DNA of 64,000 nt, taken from assembly GCA_012269545.1 (NCBI GenBank), contig JAAXKB010000037.1, positions 21,764 to 85,763 of the forward strand, read 5' to 3'. The DNA is from Gammaproteobacteria bacterium. Lineage in GTDB: Bacteria > Pseudomonadota > Gammaproteobacteria > Pseudomonadales > Azotimanducaceae. The notes under the pieces are model-generated. The model worked only from the letters and a program-made list of their open reading frames with translations. It was not told where the DNA came from and searched no databases. The first letter of the stretch is position 1. Every line of letters starts with the position of its first letter. Position numbers and translations under genes: made by a program. Below are positions 1-8,662 of the stretch, in pieces.

Positions 1-51
1 ACACAGATCGCCGCCGTGACACAATCCCTGTTAGGCTCTGCCCAGAACTAG
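1..51 (+). CDS. C-terminal tail of an upstream gene (partial)
   Basis: The first 51 bases read in frame 1 as 16 residues (TQIAAVTQSLLGSAQN) followed by TAG. The stop overlaps the first base of the GGGAG ribosome-binding site of the next gene, as expected for a gene running in from the left. The fragment is too short to identify and could be chance. Confidence 0.4.
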   Translation, partial: TQIAAVTQSLLGSAQN

Positions 52-62
52 GGAGTTCGCTT

Positions 63-416
63 TTGCGGTATTTGTGGATCGGCCTTGGGTGGTTGTTTGT
101 TGGCTTGGGGGTAGTCGGTATCGCCCTGCCCTTGCTGCCGACGACGCCGTTTTTATTGTTGGCGGCACTGTGCTTTAGCCGCGGTTCGGAAAAAATCCAC
201 GGCTGGCTACTCAATCACCCAACCCTTGGGCCGCCGATTCACGATTGGCAGAATAAGCGGGCGATATCCCGGCGCACAAAGGTGGTTGCTAGCGCGTCCA
301 TGCTGGTATTGCTGGTGATCACGCCGCTAGTTGGCGCTCCTCTATGGGCTGCTGCGCTGCAGGGTGTTGTGCTCTTGATCGTTGCCGCCTTTTTGTGGCG
401 GCAACCCGAGCCCTGA
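63..416 (+). CDS. DUF454/YbaN-family small inner-membrane protein
   Basis: This 117-residue protein starts at TTG, with GGGAG 7 bases upstream (51-55). The N-terminus is a hydrophobic segment (residues 3-25) running into the LPLLPTTPFLLLAALCFSRG region typical of the YbaN/DUF454 family. An amphipathic HGWLLNHPTLGPPI stretch follows, then a second hydrophobic C-terminal hairpin (about residues 74-110). The length matches the family (about 115-130 residues). The family has no firmly established biochemical role. Confidence in the family is good; no function is inferred. Confidence 0.8.
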   Translation: MRYLWIGLGWLFVGLGVVGIALPLLPTTPFLLLAALCFSRGSEKIHGWLLNHPTLGPPIHDWQNKRAISRRTKVVASASMLVLLVITPLVGAPLWAAALQGVVLLIVAAFLWRQPEP

Positions 417-429
417 CAACGTTACGGCG

Positions 430-852
430 CTAGGTACGACGCAGACGCACGACAGGAATCTGTCGATCGGTCTTTTCTTGGTATTCGTTATACGGCGGCC
501 AAATTTCCGCCATCATGTCCCAGATACGGGCGCGATCTGTTTCTTCAACAAGTTCCGCCCTCGCAGAGAATTTGTCCGCGGCCACTTGCACGCTCACGGC
601 GTTTGACGCCTGCAGATTGAGATACCACGCTGGATGGTCCGCATGGCCGCCCTTGGAAGCTACAATGATGTGGTCGTCCCCGTCTTTGCCGTAAATCAGC
701 GGCAACATTCTCTGCTCTCCGCTGCTGCGGCCCAGCGTGGTGAGCAGCAGGGTCGGGACGCCCCGCCAAATATGCCCGTCTTCGCCATCCGTTTCCAAAT
801 ACCGGTTCATGTGATCCACCGCCCAGTCTGGCAGGGTGCTTGGGTGACTCAT
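430..852 (-). CDS. deazaflavin (F420)-dependent nitroreductase-family protein
   Basis: This 140-residue protein resembles the DUF385/deazaflavin-dependent nitroreductase fold. It has the signature sequence around GVPTLLLTTLGRSSGEQRMLPLIY and the following IIVASKGG..HPAWYLNLQA block, which in characterised relatives lines the F420 pocket. A frame opens six codons earlier, but GGGAGGAA lies just upstream of the internal ATG at 852 (MSHPST), so I chose that start. Members reduce quinones or nitro-compounds using F420H2. Many proteobacteria with such genes lack proven F420, so the true cofactor here (F420 or another flavin) is open. It is convergent with the gene at 63-416. Confidence 0.75.
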   Translation of the reverse strand: MSHPSTLPDWAVDHMNRYLETDGEDGHIWRGVPTLLLTTLGRSSGEQRMLPLIYGKDGDDHIIVASKGGHADHPAWYLNLQASNAVSVQVAADKFSARAELVEETDRARIWDMMAEIWPPYNEYQEKTDRQIPVVRLRRT

Positions 853-877
853 ACGCTCTTCCTCCCGCATTTTGTCG

Positions 878-1336
878 TTAGTGTATTGCGCTTGCTTCGG
901 ACTGAAATTTACCGCGCGAGCGCAGCAAGGCCACCATTGGTACGGTAAAAATCAGGCCCGAAATAATAGCAGCGTTCAGGCCGCCACCCCTGACGTTGAT
1001 GAAATTCCAGACCACCATGGCGATCACCACTTGGGCAGAGTAGACGCCTGCCCATGGCCACATCCAAGGCTTCATGTGGCGAAACCCATAGGCACCCAAG
1101 CCGTAAATCAGCCAGTGCAGAGGGGCTGTGGCCTTCGCCCACCAGCCAGTTAACGCAAACCCGAACCAAATCTCATGATCTTCGGCAACGGGTTTTACGA
1201 ACAGATCAAAGGGCATGTAAATAAATGTCATGTAGACACAGAAGTAAAAAATCAGGTTCATCCACAGCGGTCTTCGTCGATAGTCCTCTGCTACAGCGGC
1301 GCTGAGCCTGTGTAAACGGTTTGGTTCGATTTCCAT
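878..1336 (-). CDS. small multi-pass membrane protein, unknown function
   Basis: I do not recognise the family of this 152-residue protein. It has about four hydrophobic segments: around residues 26-43 (MNLIFYFCVYMTFIYMPF), 56-80, 92-112 and 120-138. A basic start and a polar tail flank them. The W/Y/F-rich composition and the HWLIYGLGAYGFRHMKPWMW loop are distinctive. It lies between the nitroreductase-like gene (25 bp downstream on the same strand) and the 2-hydroxyacid dehydrogenase (33 bp upstream), so the three may be co-transcribed. Function unknown. Confidence 0.65.
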   Translation of the reverse strand: MEIEPNRLHRLSAAVAEDYRRRPLWMNLIFYFCVYMTFIYMPFDLFVKPVAEDHEIWFGFALTGWWAKATAPLHWLIYGLGAYGFRHMKPWMWPWAGVYSAQVVIAMVVWNFINVRGGGLNAAIISGLIFTVPMVALLRSRGKFQSEASAIH

Positions 1337-1369
1337 ACCTGTCCCTCTGATCCCCTACTGAATTTGCTC

Positions 1370-2344
1370 TCAGACCACTTGGTTGAGTAAGGGCTCTCCT
1401 GCCGCAAACGCCCGAATATTGGCCATTGCACACTCGCCCATCGCCACCCTAGTTTGCGTGGTGCCGCTGCCCATGTGCGGTAACAATACGACATTCGACA
1501 GATCGAGCAAGCCCGGGGCCAACGCTGGTTCTGCTTCGTATACGTCCAGACCTGCCCCAGCGATGACGCCCTGCTGCAGCGCGTCCACCAAATCCGCCTC
1601 GTTAATCACATCACCGCGAGCGGTGTTGATCAAGTGAGCGGTCGGTTTCATGAGCGCAAGAGACTGTGCGTTGATCAAATGATGCGTTTCCGGGGACGCG
1701 GGGCAATGCAGGCTGACAAAATCCGATGCCGCGAGCAGTTCACTTAACGAACGGTACTGCGCGGGCAGACCTTGCAGTGCTGCATCGGAGCGGGGTGTCC
1801 GTGCGCAGTAAAGCACGCGCATGCCGAACCCATAGTGAGCCTGTCGAGCAAAAGCCAGCCCGATACGACCCATGCCGACGATGCCCAAGGTTTTACCGGT
1901 CACTTGAGTCGACAACATATGGGTAGGATGCCAACCCTGCCATCGACCGGAGCGCACCAATCGCTCGCCTTCACCAGCCCGTCGGGCTGAGTTCAACAAC
2001 AAAGTCATGGCGATTTCCGCAGTGGCATCGGTAAGCACGCCCGGCGTATTCGTCACCAATACGCCAGCGGTTTTCGCTGCCGCCATATCGATATGGTTAA
2101 AGCCCACACCAAAATTTGCCAGCAGTCGTGCCCTCACGTTCGGCGCACCGAGCAACTCAGCGGATACCGAATCGGTGACCGTTGGACAAAGCACGTCTGC
2201 CCAAGCCAATCCTTCGGCAAGCTCCGCTTCGGTCATCGGCCTGTTGTCTTGATTGACCCGCAACTCAAAGTCTTGAGCCATGGCATCTTCGACGGCTTGG
2301 GGCCAACGTCGGGTTAACAGCACCCGAAGTTTCGAATTTGTCAT
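1370..2344 (-). CDS. D-isomer-specific 2-hydroxyacid dehydrogenase (glyoxylate/hydroxypyruvate reductase type)
   Basis: This 324-residue NAD(P)-dependent enzyme should interconvert 2-oxoacids and D-2-hydroxyacids. It contains the Rossmann motif TLGIVGMGRIGLAFARQA, the VSLHCPASPETHHLIN block, the catalytic Arg in LINTARGDVINEADL, and the Glu/His pair in DVYEAEP and LLPHMGSGT. AAGGAG lies 6 bases before the ATG at 2344, so the frame extension to 2374 is not used. It most resembles glyoxylate/hydroxypyruvate reductases (GhrB-like), but substrate cannot be fixed from sequence. It is divergent from mmsA across a 106-bp region that probably holds both promoters. Confidence 0.88.
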   Translation of the reverse strand: MTNSKLRVLLTRRWPQAVEDAMAQDFELRVNQDNRPMTEAELAEGLAWADVLCPTVTDSVSAELLGAPNVRARLLANFGVGFNHIDMAAAKTAGVLVTNTPGVLTDATAEIAMTLLLNSARRAGEGERLVRSGRWQGWHPTHMLSTQVTGKTLGIVGMGRIGLAFARQAHYGFGMRVLYCARTPRSDAALQGLPAQYRSLSELLAASDFVSLHCPASPETHHLINAQSLALMKPTAHLINTARGDVINEADLVDALQQGVIAGAGLDVYEAEPALAPGLLDLSNVVLLPHMGSGTTQTRVAMGECAMANIRAFAAGEPLLNQVV

Positions 2345-2450
2345 TAACGCTCCTTGAGGTTTTACCTTCGTCAAGATTCTTTTGTATCGCTTGAGAGAAT
2401 AGACTGTTTCGAATTCGATTTATAAACATCTAAGTGACTGCGGAGAGGCT

Positions 2451-3950
2451 ATGAGTAAATCCTACCAACACTTTATCAATGGGCAGACGGTCCAGGGCGC
2501 GTCTGGGCGAGTCAGCGATATATTTAATCCCAGTTTGGGTGAGGTCAGCGGACACGTCGCCTTAGCCAGCACAGCTGAGCTGAACGATGCAGTGGCAGCG
2601 GCCCAAGCAGCGTTGCCCGAGTGGTCCGCCATGAACCCTCAGAGACGAGCGAGGGTGCTGTTTAACTTCAAGAACTTGGTGGAAACACACGCCAACGAAC
2701 TTGCGCAAATTTTGTCAGAAGAGCACGGCAAAGTTATCGCCGACTCGCTGGGCGACATTCAGCGCGGTCTGGATGTGATCGAATTTGCCTGCGGCGTACC
2801 GCACTTGCTGAAAGGCGAGTACACCCCGGGTGCCGGGCCCGGTATCGACGTCTATAGCATGCGCCAGCCAGTGGGTGTGGCCGCTGGTATTACACCATTT
2901 AACTTCCCCGCCATGATTCCCATGTGGATGTTTGGTGTGGCCATTGCCACGGGCTGCACGTTCGTTCTCAAGCCGTCGGAAAAAGATCCGGGGGTGCCCA
3001 TGCGGTTAGCGGAGCTGATGATGGAGGCCGGGGCACCAGCCGGCGTCTTAAACGTGGTTAACGGCGATAAAGAAGCCGTTGACGCAATCATCAACCACCC
3101 GGACATTCGGGCCGTAAGTTTTGTTGGCTCGTCTGATATCGCACACTATGTCTACCAAGGGTGCGCGCAGCAGGGCAAGCGAGTACAAGCCATGGGAGGC
3201 GCCAAGAATCACGGCATCATTCTGCCGGACGCCGACATGCAGCAGTCAGTTCAAGACATCACCGGGGCAGCCTATGGCTCTGCGGGTGAACGCTGCATGG
3301 CGCTTTCAACCGTGGTCGCCGTCGGCAATGAGACCGGCGATCGTTTCGTCGAGGCCATGACCAACGAACTGGGCAAACTGAATGTCGGCATCTCTACCGA
3401 TTCCGCAGCGGACTATGGCCCGGTCGTAACTGCAGCGCACAAGCAGCGCATTGAAGACTACATTCAAATGGGTGTGGACGAAGGCGCCAAACTCGTGGTC
3501 GATGGCCGTAACTTCTCATTGCAGGGCTATGAAAAAGGTTTTTATGTTGGCCCTACCTTGTTCGATGAGGTGAAGCCCACCATGCAAAGCTATCAGGACG
3601 AAATTTTTGGCCCGGTGTTGCAGGTGCTGCGAGAAGATTCCTTCGAAGGCGCCCTTGAGCTGCCATCCAAGCACCAGTACGGCAATGGCGTGGCCATCTT
3701 CACGCGCAGCGGCGGCGCGGCAAGGGAATTTGCCCAGCGGGTCAATGTTGGGATGGTGGGTATCAATGTGCCAATCCCCGTACCCGTCGCCTATCATAGC
3801 TTTGGCGGCTGGAAACGCTCAGCCTTTGGGGACGCCAACCAGCATGGTATGGAAGGGGTACGCTTCTATACGCAAACGAAAACCGTCACCCAACGCTGGC
3901 CCGACGGCGAGACGCAAAGCGCAGCGTTTAATATTCCTGTGATGGAGTAG
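2451..3950 (+). CDS. mmsA: CoA-acylating methylmalonate-semialdehyde dehydrogenase
   Basis: This 499-residue protein matches the family length. MmsA converts methylmalonate semialdehyde (and malonate semialdehyde) plus CoA and NAD+ to propionyl-CoA (or acetyl-CoA) in valine, inositol or beta-alanine degradation. It shows the aldehyde dehydrogenase fold with GITPFNFPAMIPMWMF, the MmsA-specific MGGAKNHGIILPDAD, the nucleophile Cys in GSAGERCMAL, and EIFGPVL. A GGAGAGG ribosome site precedes the ATG. No mmsB is adjacent, unlike the classical mmsAB operon. Confidence 0.93.
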   Translation: MSKSYQHFINGQTVQGASGRVSDIFNPSLGEVSGHVALASTAELNDAVAAAQAALPEWSAMNPQRRARVLFNFKNLVETHANELAQILSEEHGKVIADSLGDIQRGLDVIEFACGVPHLLKGEYTPGAGPGIDVYSMRQPVGVAAGITPFNFPAMIPMWMFGVAIATGCTFVLKPSEKDPGVPMRLAELMMEAGAPAGVLNVVNGDKEAVDAIINHPDIRAVSFVGSSDIAHYVYQGCAQQGKRVQAMGGAKNHGIILPDADMQQSVQDITGAAYGSAGERCMALSTVVAVGNETGDRFVEAMTNELGKLNVGISTDSAADYGPVVTAAHKQRIEDYIQMGVDEGAKLVVDGRNFSLQGYEKGFYVGPTLFDEVKPTMQSYQDEIFGPVLQVLREDSFEGALELPSKHQYGNGVAIFTRSGGAAREFAQRVNVGMVGINVPIPVPVAYHSFGGWKRSAFGDANQHGMEGVRFYTQTKTVTQRWPDGETQSAAFNIPVME

Positions 3951-4028
3951 CCGGGCACCAGGCTGGAGCGTCGACGGCCGGTCCGTGGCGCCCCGGTCTG
4001 GATAGGCTGCCCCCCGGTTACAGACCGT

Positions 4029-4700
4029 TCAAGACAGCCCACTGACCGGCACAAGCGCGCCGTGCACGGCCTTTGCTGCGTCGCTGCCTAAAAAGCAAAT
4101 CACGTTGCCTAAGTCTTCGGGATCCACCCAATTCGACGGATCGGTAGTTGGCATGTCCGCTCGATTGCGCGGCGTATCAATAACCGTTGGCAGTACCGCG
4201 TTAACGTTCAAGCCTGAGTTCTTTACTTCCTCGCTCAGCGACTCGGTAAGCCGCATCACCACTGACTTAGAGGCCAGATAAGCGCCCATATTAGGCGCGC
4301 CTTTGAGCGCGCCGAGCGCACCCACGTTAATCACACTGCCGCCGCCACGTGCCAGCATGCGAGGCACCGCGACCTGCAAGACCCGCCGCAGAGTGGTGAC
4401 GTTAATGGTAAACATGGCGTCCCAAAATTCATCCTCGGTTTCGTAGACGCTGGGCCCCATGGCGAACCCACCGGCAATATTGGCCAGCACATCGAACTCA
4501 CCGAGTTGATCAAAGCATGCAGCCAAGCCGGTCTGGTCGGTAAGATCCACAGACACAAATTCGCCAATCGCGCCCGCTGGGGGCGCAATCACATCCAGCA
4601 ACGTGACCTCCGCGCCCTGTTGTTTGGCCACACGAGCAACGCCCTGACCCAATACCCCTGCACCGCCAGTTATAACGATCCGTTTGCCCGTGAGTGCCAT
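4029..4700 (-). CDS. short-chain dehydrogenase/reductase (SDR), catalytic Ser position Ala
   Basis: This 223-residue classical-SDR-sized protein has the cofactor loop TGGAGVLGQG near the N-terminus, the acidic LLDV after strand 2 (suggesting NAD), and the NIAGG motif. It also has the catalytic Tyr-Lys in AYLASK. The residue 13 before the Tyr, usually Ser, is Ala (in INVGALGALKG). The C-terminus GALVPVSGLS matches an SDR tail. GAGGTG sits upstream of the ATG. Substrate unknown. It is convergent with mmsA. Confidence 0.82.
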   Translation of the reverse strand: MALTGKRIVITGGAGVLGQGVARVAKQQGAEVTLLDVIAPPAGAIGEFVSVDLTDQTGLAACFDQLGEFDVLANIAGGFAMGPSVYETEDEFWDAMFTINVTTLRRVLQVAVPRMLARGGGSVINVGALGALKGAPNMGAYLASKSVVMRLTESLSEEVKNSGLNVNAVLPTVIDTPRNRADMPTTDPSNWVDPEDLGNVICFLGSDAAKAVHGALVPVSGLS

Positions 4701-4825
4701 AAGTCACCTCAGTCCGTATACATTTGCCCGATATGATACGGACAGCACACCGGAAACCCAACGCTCATTGCAGGTAGGCACGCAATGCCGCTAGGCTTTG
4801 TCCACCACTCACGAGGAGACACTCC

Positions 4826-5206
4826 GTGCTATATCGCATTATTCCGGGACTCGTTGCTGCCCTGCTTGCAACCACCGCCATCTCTTGGCTTTTTGACCCA
4901 GCTGCGGCAGCCGCTGGTCTCGGCATGCCCTATTTGGAAGGCATAGGACGAAGCACGCAGGTTGGCGACTTCAGCGCCTTTTTTGTTTTTCTGGTTGTCA
5001 TGTGTATCGCCGGCGTCATTACACAAACTGGCCATTACCTGCGCAGCGCCTCCTTGCTGCTGCTGCTGGCTGCGGTTTTCCGCACTCTGGCGTGGGCATT
5101 GCACGGCGCCGAGTTGGCAACGACGTTTATTGTTGCGGAACTGGTGATGGCTGGATTGTTGTTTTTCAGCGCCTCCAGAATCGGCCAGCAAGCCAACGCT
5201 GAATAA
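4826..5206 (+). CDS. small integral membrane protein, DUF4345-like
   Basis: This 126-residue protein begins at GTG, with GAGGAG 7 bases upstream. It has four predicted hydrophobic helices (about residues 5-23, 49-67, 72-92 and 100-118) and few charged residues. The pattern, with WLFDP after the first helix and RSASLLLLLAAVFRTLAW in the third, resembles small DUF4345-type membrane proteins. No catalytic motif is visible and function is unknown. It converges on the ferredoxin gene 4 bp downstream. Confidence 0.6.
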   Translation: MLYRIIPGLVAALLATTAISWLFDPAAAAAGLGMPYLEGIGRSTQVGDFSAFFVFLVVMCIAGVITQTGHYLRSASLLLLLAAVFRTLAWALHGAELATTFIVAELVMAGLLFFSASRIGQQANAE

Positions 5207-5210
5207 GGCC

Positions 5211-5549
5211 CTATTCCGTCTCAGAGGGTATCTCGACCACAAGCCCGTCCAGCTCTTGCGTCAATCTGAGCTGGCAGGCTAAGCGGCTGCGATCACACAC
5301 CCCGATGGCGTAACTGAGAAGTTCGGTTTCGTCATTGTGTGCTGGTCTAACCCGGTCCTGCCAGTTTGGATCTATCCAGACGTGGCAGGTGCAGCAGGTA
5401 CAGCCTCCGCCACACTGGCCAATGATACCGGCGACCCCATTGTCTACGGCGACGTCCATCACATGATCCCCTATCGGACCTTGGTGGGTTTCTGTGCGGC
5501 CATCGGGCTGGATAAAGGTGACATTGATGTTGTTGTTCTGCGTGTTCAT
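5211..5549 (-). CDS. [2Fe-2S] ferredoxin, adrenodoxin/ISC type
   Basis: The 112-residue product is the length of bacterial 2Fe-2S ferredoxins. It has the vertebrate-type cluster motif C-x5-C-x2-C (CGGGCTCCTC followed by HVWI) and the fourth ligand in RLACQLRLT. The loop carries extra cysteines (CGGGCTCCTC has five Cys), which is unusual. I chose ATG 5549 (MNTQNNNINVTF), which gives a standard N-terminus; upstream in-frame codons extend into the coaE leader. It is divergent from coaE. It probably donates electrons to an oxygenase or P450, and no partner gene is adjacent. Confidence 0.85.
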   Translation of the reverse strand: MNTQNNNINVTFIQPDGRTETHQGPIGDHVMDVAVDNGVAGIIGQCGGGCTCCTCHVWIDPNWQDRVRPAHNDETELLSYAIGVCDRSRLACQLRLTQELDGLVVEIPSETE

Positions 5550-5625
5550 CACCACATCATAACCGCGGTCGAATTCCCTAGACCAGCCAGATAGAATTGC
5601 GGCACTCATGTAAGGGGACTCTGCA

Positions 5626-6216
5626 TTGATTATTGGTCTTACCGGTGGCATCGCTTCGGGCAAATCGACTGTCGCAAAAACATTGGGCGCGCTGGGAGCC
5701 TACAGCATCGATGCTGACAAACTCGGCCACTCTGCCTACATCAAGGGCACTGCTGCATTTGATCAGGTGGTGGCGTGTTTTGGTGCTGATGTGGTCGGTG
5801 ACGACGGCGAAGTTGACCGCCGGGTAATGGGAAGCAAAGTATTCGGCAATCCCGAGGCACTCAAGCAACTGACCGATATTGTATGGCCGGCCATTAAGTC
5901 CATGGCCCAGAAAGAGATCGATACCGCCTTGACAGCCGATGCCTCACGCCCGGTAGTGTTAGAGGCTGCGGTGCTTATTGAAGCCCAATGGCTGGATTTG
6001 GTCGATCAGGTCTGGGTGACCGTCGTGGAGCCGAGTGTTGCGATCGAGCGGGCCTGTGCTCGAGACAACCTAGATCCTGCAGCGGTCCAAGCCCGCCTCG
6101 ACGCCCAGCTAAGCAATGATGAACGCTGCGCTCACGCCGATCAGGTGATCGACAATTCCGCAGACGAAGCGCACTTGCTGCAGCAAGTCGAGACTCTGTG
6201 GCAAAGCCTTCGGTAA
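5626..6216 (+). CDS. coaE: dephospho-CoA kinase
   Basis: CoaE performs the last step of coenzyme A synthesis, phosphorylating the 3'-OH of dephospho-CoA with ATP. The 196-residue product has the P-loop GLTGGIASGKS at the extreme N-terminus, the DADKLGH motif, and the VVLEAAVLIEAQW and VWVTVVEPSVAIERACARDN region of the lid and CoA domains. Translation starts at TTG with AAGGGG about 8 bases upstream. In many gammaproteobacteria coaE sits beside pilD or yacG/zapD, but here it stands alone between a ferredoxin and a PHP-domain gene. Confidence 0.94.
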   Translation: MIIGLTGGIASGKSTVAKTLGALGAYSIDADKLGHSAYIKGTAAFDQVVACFGADVVGDDGEVDRRVMGSKVFGNPEALKQLTDIVWPAIKSMAQKEIDTALTADASRPVVLEAAVLIEAQWLDLVDQVWVTVVEPSVAIERACARDNLDPAAVQARLDAQLSNDERCAHADQVIDNSADEAHLLQQVETLWQSLR

Positions 6217-6260
6217 CCTGAAGCACGTCCGTTCGCGTAACAGCACTTAAGGAAAGCTAA

Positions 6261-6899
6261 ATGATTTTGGATTTACACGCCCACTCCATCAAATCCGATG
6301 ACGGCCGCGCCAAGGTAAAGAACTACTGCCAGTGGATTAGCGCGAAGAATATTCCAATTGATGGTTTTGTCCTTACCGAACACCGGCAGTTTGATGACGA
6401 GTCAGATTACTCCGAACTGGGCAAAGCGTTTGGTTTGACCATTCTCAAAGGGGCTGAAGTCGAAACCGAATACGGTCATGTCTTAGTTTTCGGCGTCACC
6501 CCAGCGCTGCAGGAAGCCTTTGATTTCAGCAACATCCACCTAGCGTTGGCCGACGTGATCGCCGCCTGCAAGGCCCACAACGCCGTTGCTGTGCCATGCC
6601 ACCCGGGACGGAAGCGGGTTGGCATGTCCGCGCATCTTGAGGAGTTCGGCGTGCCCGAAGATGTGGAAATTGTTGAAATTTACAACGGCGGGAGCCGTGA
6701 CAACGAGGATCAGGTATCCATCGACATGGCGCAAACTCTGGGCTACCGCGGCATTGGTGGCAGTGATGCCCACATTGTCAGTCACATCGGCCGATGCGCC
6801 ACGCGCTTTGAACAGCCCATTGCCAACGAGCAAGAACTGGTTGCCGCTCTGCAGCAGGGCGCGTTTGAGGCGGTCAAACTGCAGGTTGCCGACGCCTAG
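6261..6899 (+). CDS. PHP-domain metal-dependent phosphoesterase-like protein
   Basis: This 212-residue protein has the four PHP metal-binding motifs: DLHAHS at residues 4-9, LTEHRQF, VPCHPGRK, and GIGGSDAHIVSHIG near the C-terminus. The domain forms a trinuclear metal site used for phosphoester hydrolysis in histidinol-phosphate phosphatases and polymerase exonucleases. The protein is a stand-alone domain, so the substrate is unknown. AAGGAAAG precedes the ATG. It is 44 bp after coaE on the same strand and may be co-transcribed with it. Confidence 0.82.
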   Translation: MILDLHAHSIKSDDGRAKVKNYCQWISAKNIPIDGFVLTEHRQFDDESDYSELGKAFGLTILKGAEVETEYGHVLVFGVTPALQEAFDFSNIHLALADVIAACKAHNAVAVPCHPGRKRVGMSAHLEEFGVPEDVEIVEIYNGGSRDNEDQVSIDMAQTLGYRGIGGSDAHIVSHIGRCATRFEQPIANEQELVAALQQGAFEAVKLQVADA

Positions 6900-6953
6900 C
6901 GATCGCACACCTCCGAAGCGAGCGCCAGCAAGACCGGCCGCCCAACCGCTGTT

Positions 6954-7388
6954 TTATACAGGCTTTACCAGCGGTATCGACAGTTCTTCGTGCGCCTCCC
7001 AAGCAAGCTCTACCCGCTGTCCTACAGACACTTCAGTCAACGGATCTTCAATACCTGTCACGTTGGTTAAAAACCTTGGGCCTTCGTCCAGATCCACATA
7101 GGCCACTGCATAGGGCACCTTAGTGCGAAAAAACGGGTGATAGCTCAAACGCACCACGCTATAGGAGTAGATCGTCCCCCGACCGGCGGAGACCTTCCAC
7201 TGCAGATCGCCATCCACGCAACCTGTGCAGTGCGCTCGCGGATGCCAAACGATGGTGCCGCAATTCGCGCACTGCTGGTAGCGAAACTCTTGCTGGGCCG
7301 TGCCCTGCCAAAAGGGTGCAGTATCCATTTCGGTCAACTTGGGCAGTGGACGTGTTGGCACTTTCTTCTCGGTGTTGTTATCGCTCAT
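6954..7388 (-). CDS. Zn-ribbon OB-fold protein (DUF35), partner of the adjacent thiolase-like protein
   Basis: The 144-residue protein has an N-terminal helical linker, then a rubredoxin-like zinc ribbon with two CxxC knuckles (CANC and CTGC). An OB-fold follows (RGTIYSYSVV through GPRFLTNVTGI and the GQRVELAW strand). DUF35 proteins pair with thiolase-like lipid-transfer proteins in steroid side-chain retro-aldol cleavage and related acyl-CoA chemistry. The partner gene lies immediately upstream, with its stop 2 bp before this ATG, so the two form an obvious two-gene unit. GGGAGGG gives a good ribosome site. Confidence 0.88.
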   Translation of the reverse strand: MSDNNTEKKVPTRPLPKLTEMDTAPFWQGTAQQEFRYQQCANCGTIVWHPRAHCTGCVDGDLQWKVSAGRGTIYSYSVVRLSYHPFFRTKVPYAVAYVDLDEGPRFLTNVTGIEDPLTEVSVGQRVELAWEAHEELSIPLVKPV

Positions 7389-7390
7389 TT

Positions 7391-8584
7391 CTAGTCCCTC
7401 CCCAAAATCACTGTGCCGGCAGAATGCCGGGCGCCCAACATGCCGCCATTGCCGTGGGCAATCGCCAAACGCGCATCCTCGACCTGAGAGGTCGATTCGC
7501 CGCGCAGTTGACGGGTCGCTTCCAGCAGCAGGAAGATGCCTCGCATGCCCGGGTGATTGGACGACAGTCCGCCACCATCGGTATTCAGCGCGGGACCGTC
7601 ATTGGGGCGATCAAAACGCAGACGTCCGCCCTGCACCCAGGCACCCCCCTCGCCCTTGGCACAAAAGCCCAAGTCTTCGAGCAGGGTTAACACGGTGATG
7701 CTGAAGGAGTCGTAGATCATGGCGATATCCATTTCCGCGGCACTAACACCAGCCTCAGCGAAGGCAATTGGTGCGGATTGCGCACCTGCCGAGGTGGTGA
7801 TGTCTCCACCGTTTTCCGGGTACTTGGTGGCTTCACCGGTGCCGAGAATCCAGACCGGTGCTTTCCTGCAGTTAGCGGCAACGTCGGCGCTGGCGATCAC
7901 CACGGCACCGCCGCCGTCGGAAACCATGCAGCATTCCAGCAGGTGCAGCGGATCGGCGATCATGCGGGAGTTCACCACGTCTTCGATAGACGTCTCTTGA
8001 ATGCCAACGAACTCTAGGTCCGTCATCGCCTGAACTGCTTCGGGATTCCGCATGGCGTGATAGCGCGTGGCCGTGGAAATTTCAGCCAGCTGCTCACTGG
8101 TGGTTCCGTATTGGTGCATGTGGCGATGGGCCACCATGGCGTAGTTCGCGATCAGTGTTTGACCTGCAAAGGTCTCCATGTTGTCGCCGGGACTGATACC
8201 GCCGCCGCGGCCACCTGCGCCGATGGCCATGGCATTACTGTGTGCGGTCGAGCCATAGGTCAGCAACGCGACTTTCGCCTTGCCCTCACGGATCGCACGC
8301 AGGGCATGCGCCGCATGAAATTCGTAGGAACTGCCGCCAACGCCAGTGGTGTCCATTACCGTTGGCTGAATACCAAAATATTCCGAGATCATCAGGCCGC
8401 TCATGGGGCCGCCCTCGCCTGCGTCGTAGATGGCGTCCACATCCGACCAACTCAAACCTGCATCGGCTAGGGCTTTTGCGGCACTGGCCGCCTTAATTTG
8501 CAGGGCATTAACCCTGCCTTCTACATCCCGTGACGGATACTCGTGAATGCCAACAATGGCCGCATCCCGGCTTTGGGTAGCCAT
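7391..8584 (-). CDS. thiolase-like protein (SCPx/lipid-transfer thiolase family)
   Basis: This 397-residue thiolase fold begins RDAAIVGIHEYPSRD. It keeps the C-terminal AIAHGNGGMLGARHSAGTVIL block typical of the acetyl-CoA acetyltransferase/SCP-x-like branch. Where degradative thiolases have the nucleophilic Cys, this protein reads VGGSSYEFHAAHAL, lacking Cys. That is as in thiolase-like subunits that act with DUF35 proteins in carbon-carbon cleavage (lyase) rather than thiolysis. GGGGAG precedes the ATG. It pairs with the DUF35 gene downstream, and an SDR lies upstream. The exact acyl-CoA substrate is unknown; a sterol or branched-chain acyl role is inference. Confidence 0.82.
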   Translation of the reverse strand: MATQSRDAAIVGIHEYPSRDVEGRVNALQIKAASAAKALADAGLSWSDVDAIYDAGEGGPMSGLMISEYFGIQPTVMDTTGVGGSSYEFHAAHALRAIREGKAKVALLTYGSTAHSNAMAIGAGGRGGGISPGDNMETFAGQTLIANYAMVAHRHMHQYGTTSEQLAEISTATRYHAMRNPEAVQAMTDLEFVGIQETSIEDVVNSRMIADPLHLLECCMVSDGGGAVVIASADVAANCRKAPVWILGTGEATKYPENGGDITTSAGAQSAPIAFAEAGVSAAEMDIAMIYDSFSITVLTLLEDLGFCAKGEGGAWVQGGRLRFDRPNDGPALNTDGGGLSSNHPGMRGIFLLLEATRQLRGESTSQVEDARLAIAHGNGGMLGARHSAGTVILGRD

Positions 8585-8662
8585 ACTCTCTCCCCTTTTT
8601 TTGTTCCAGCTAGATTATCGTGGCTTCGACTTTGCGTACAGATGTGGCGCTGTATTGCCCCA

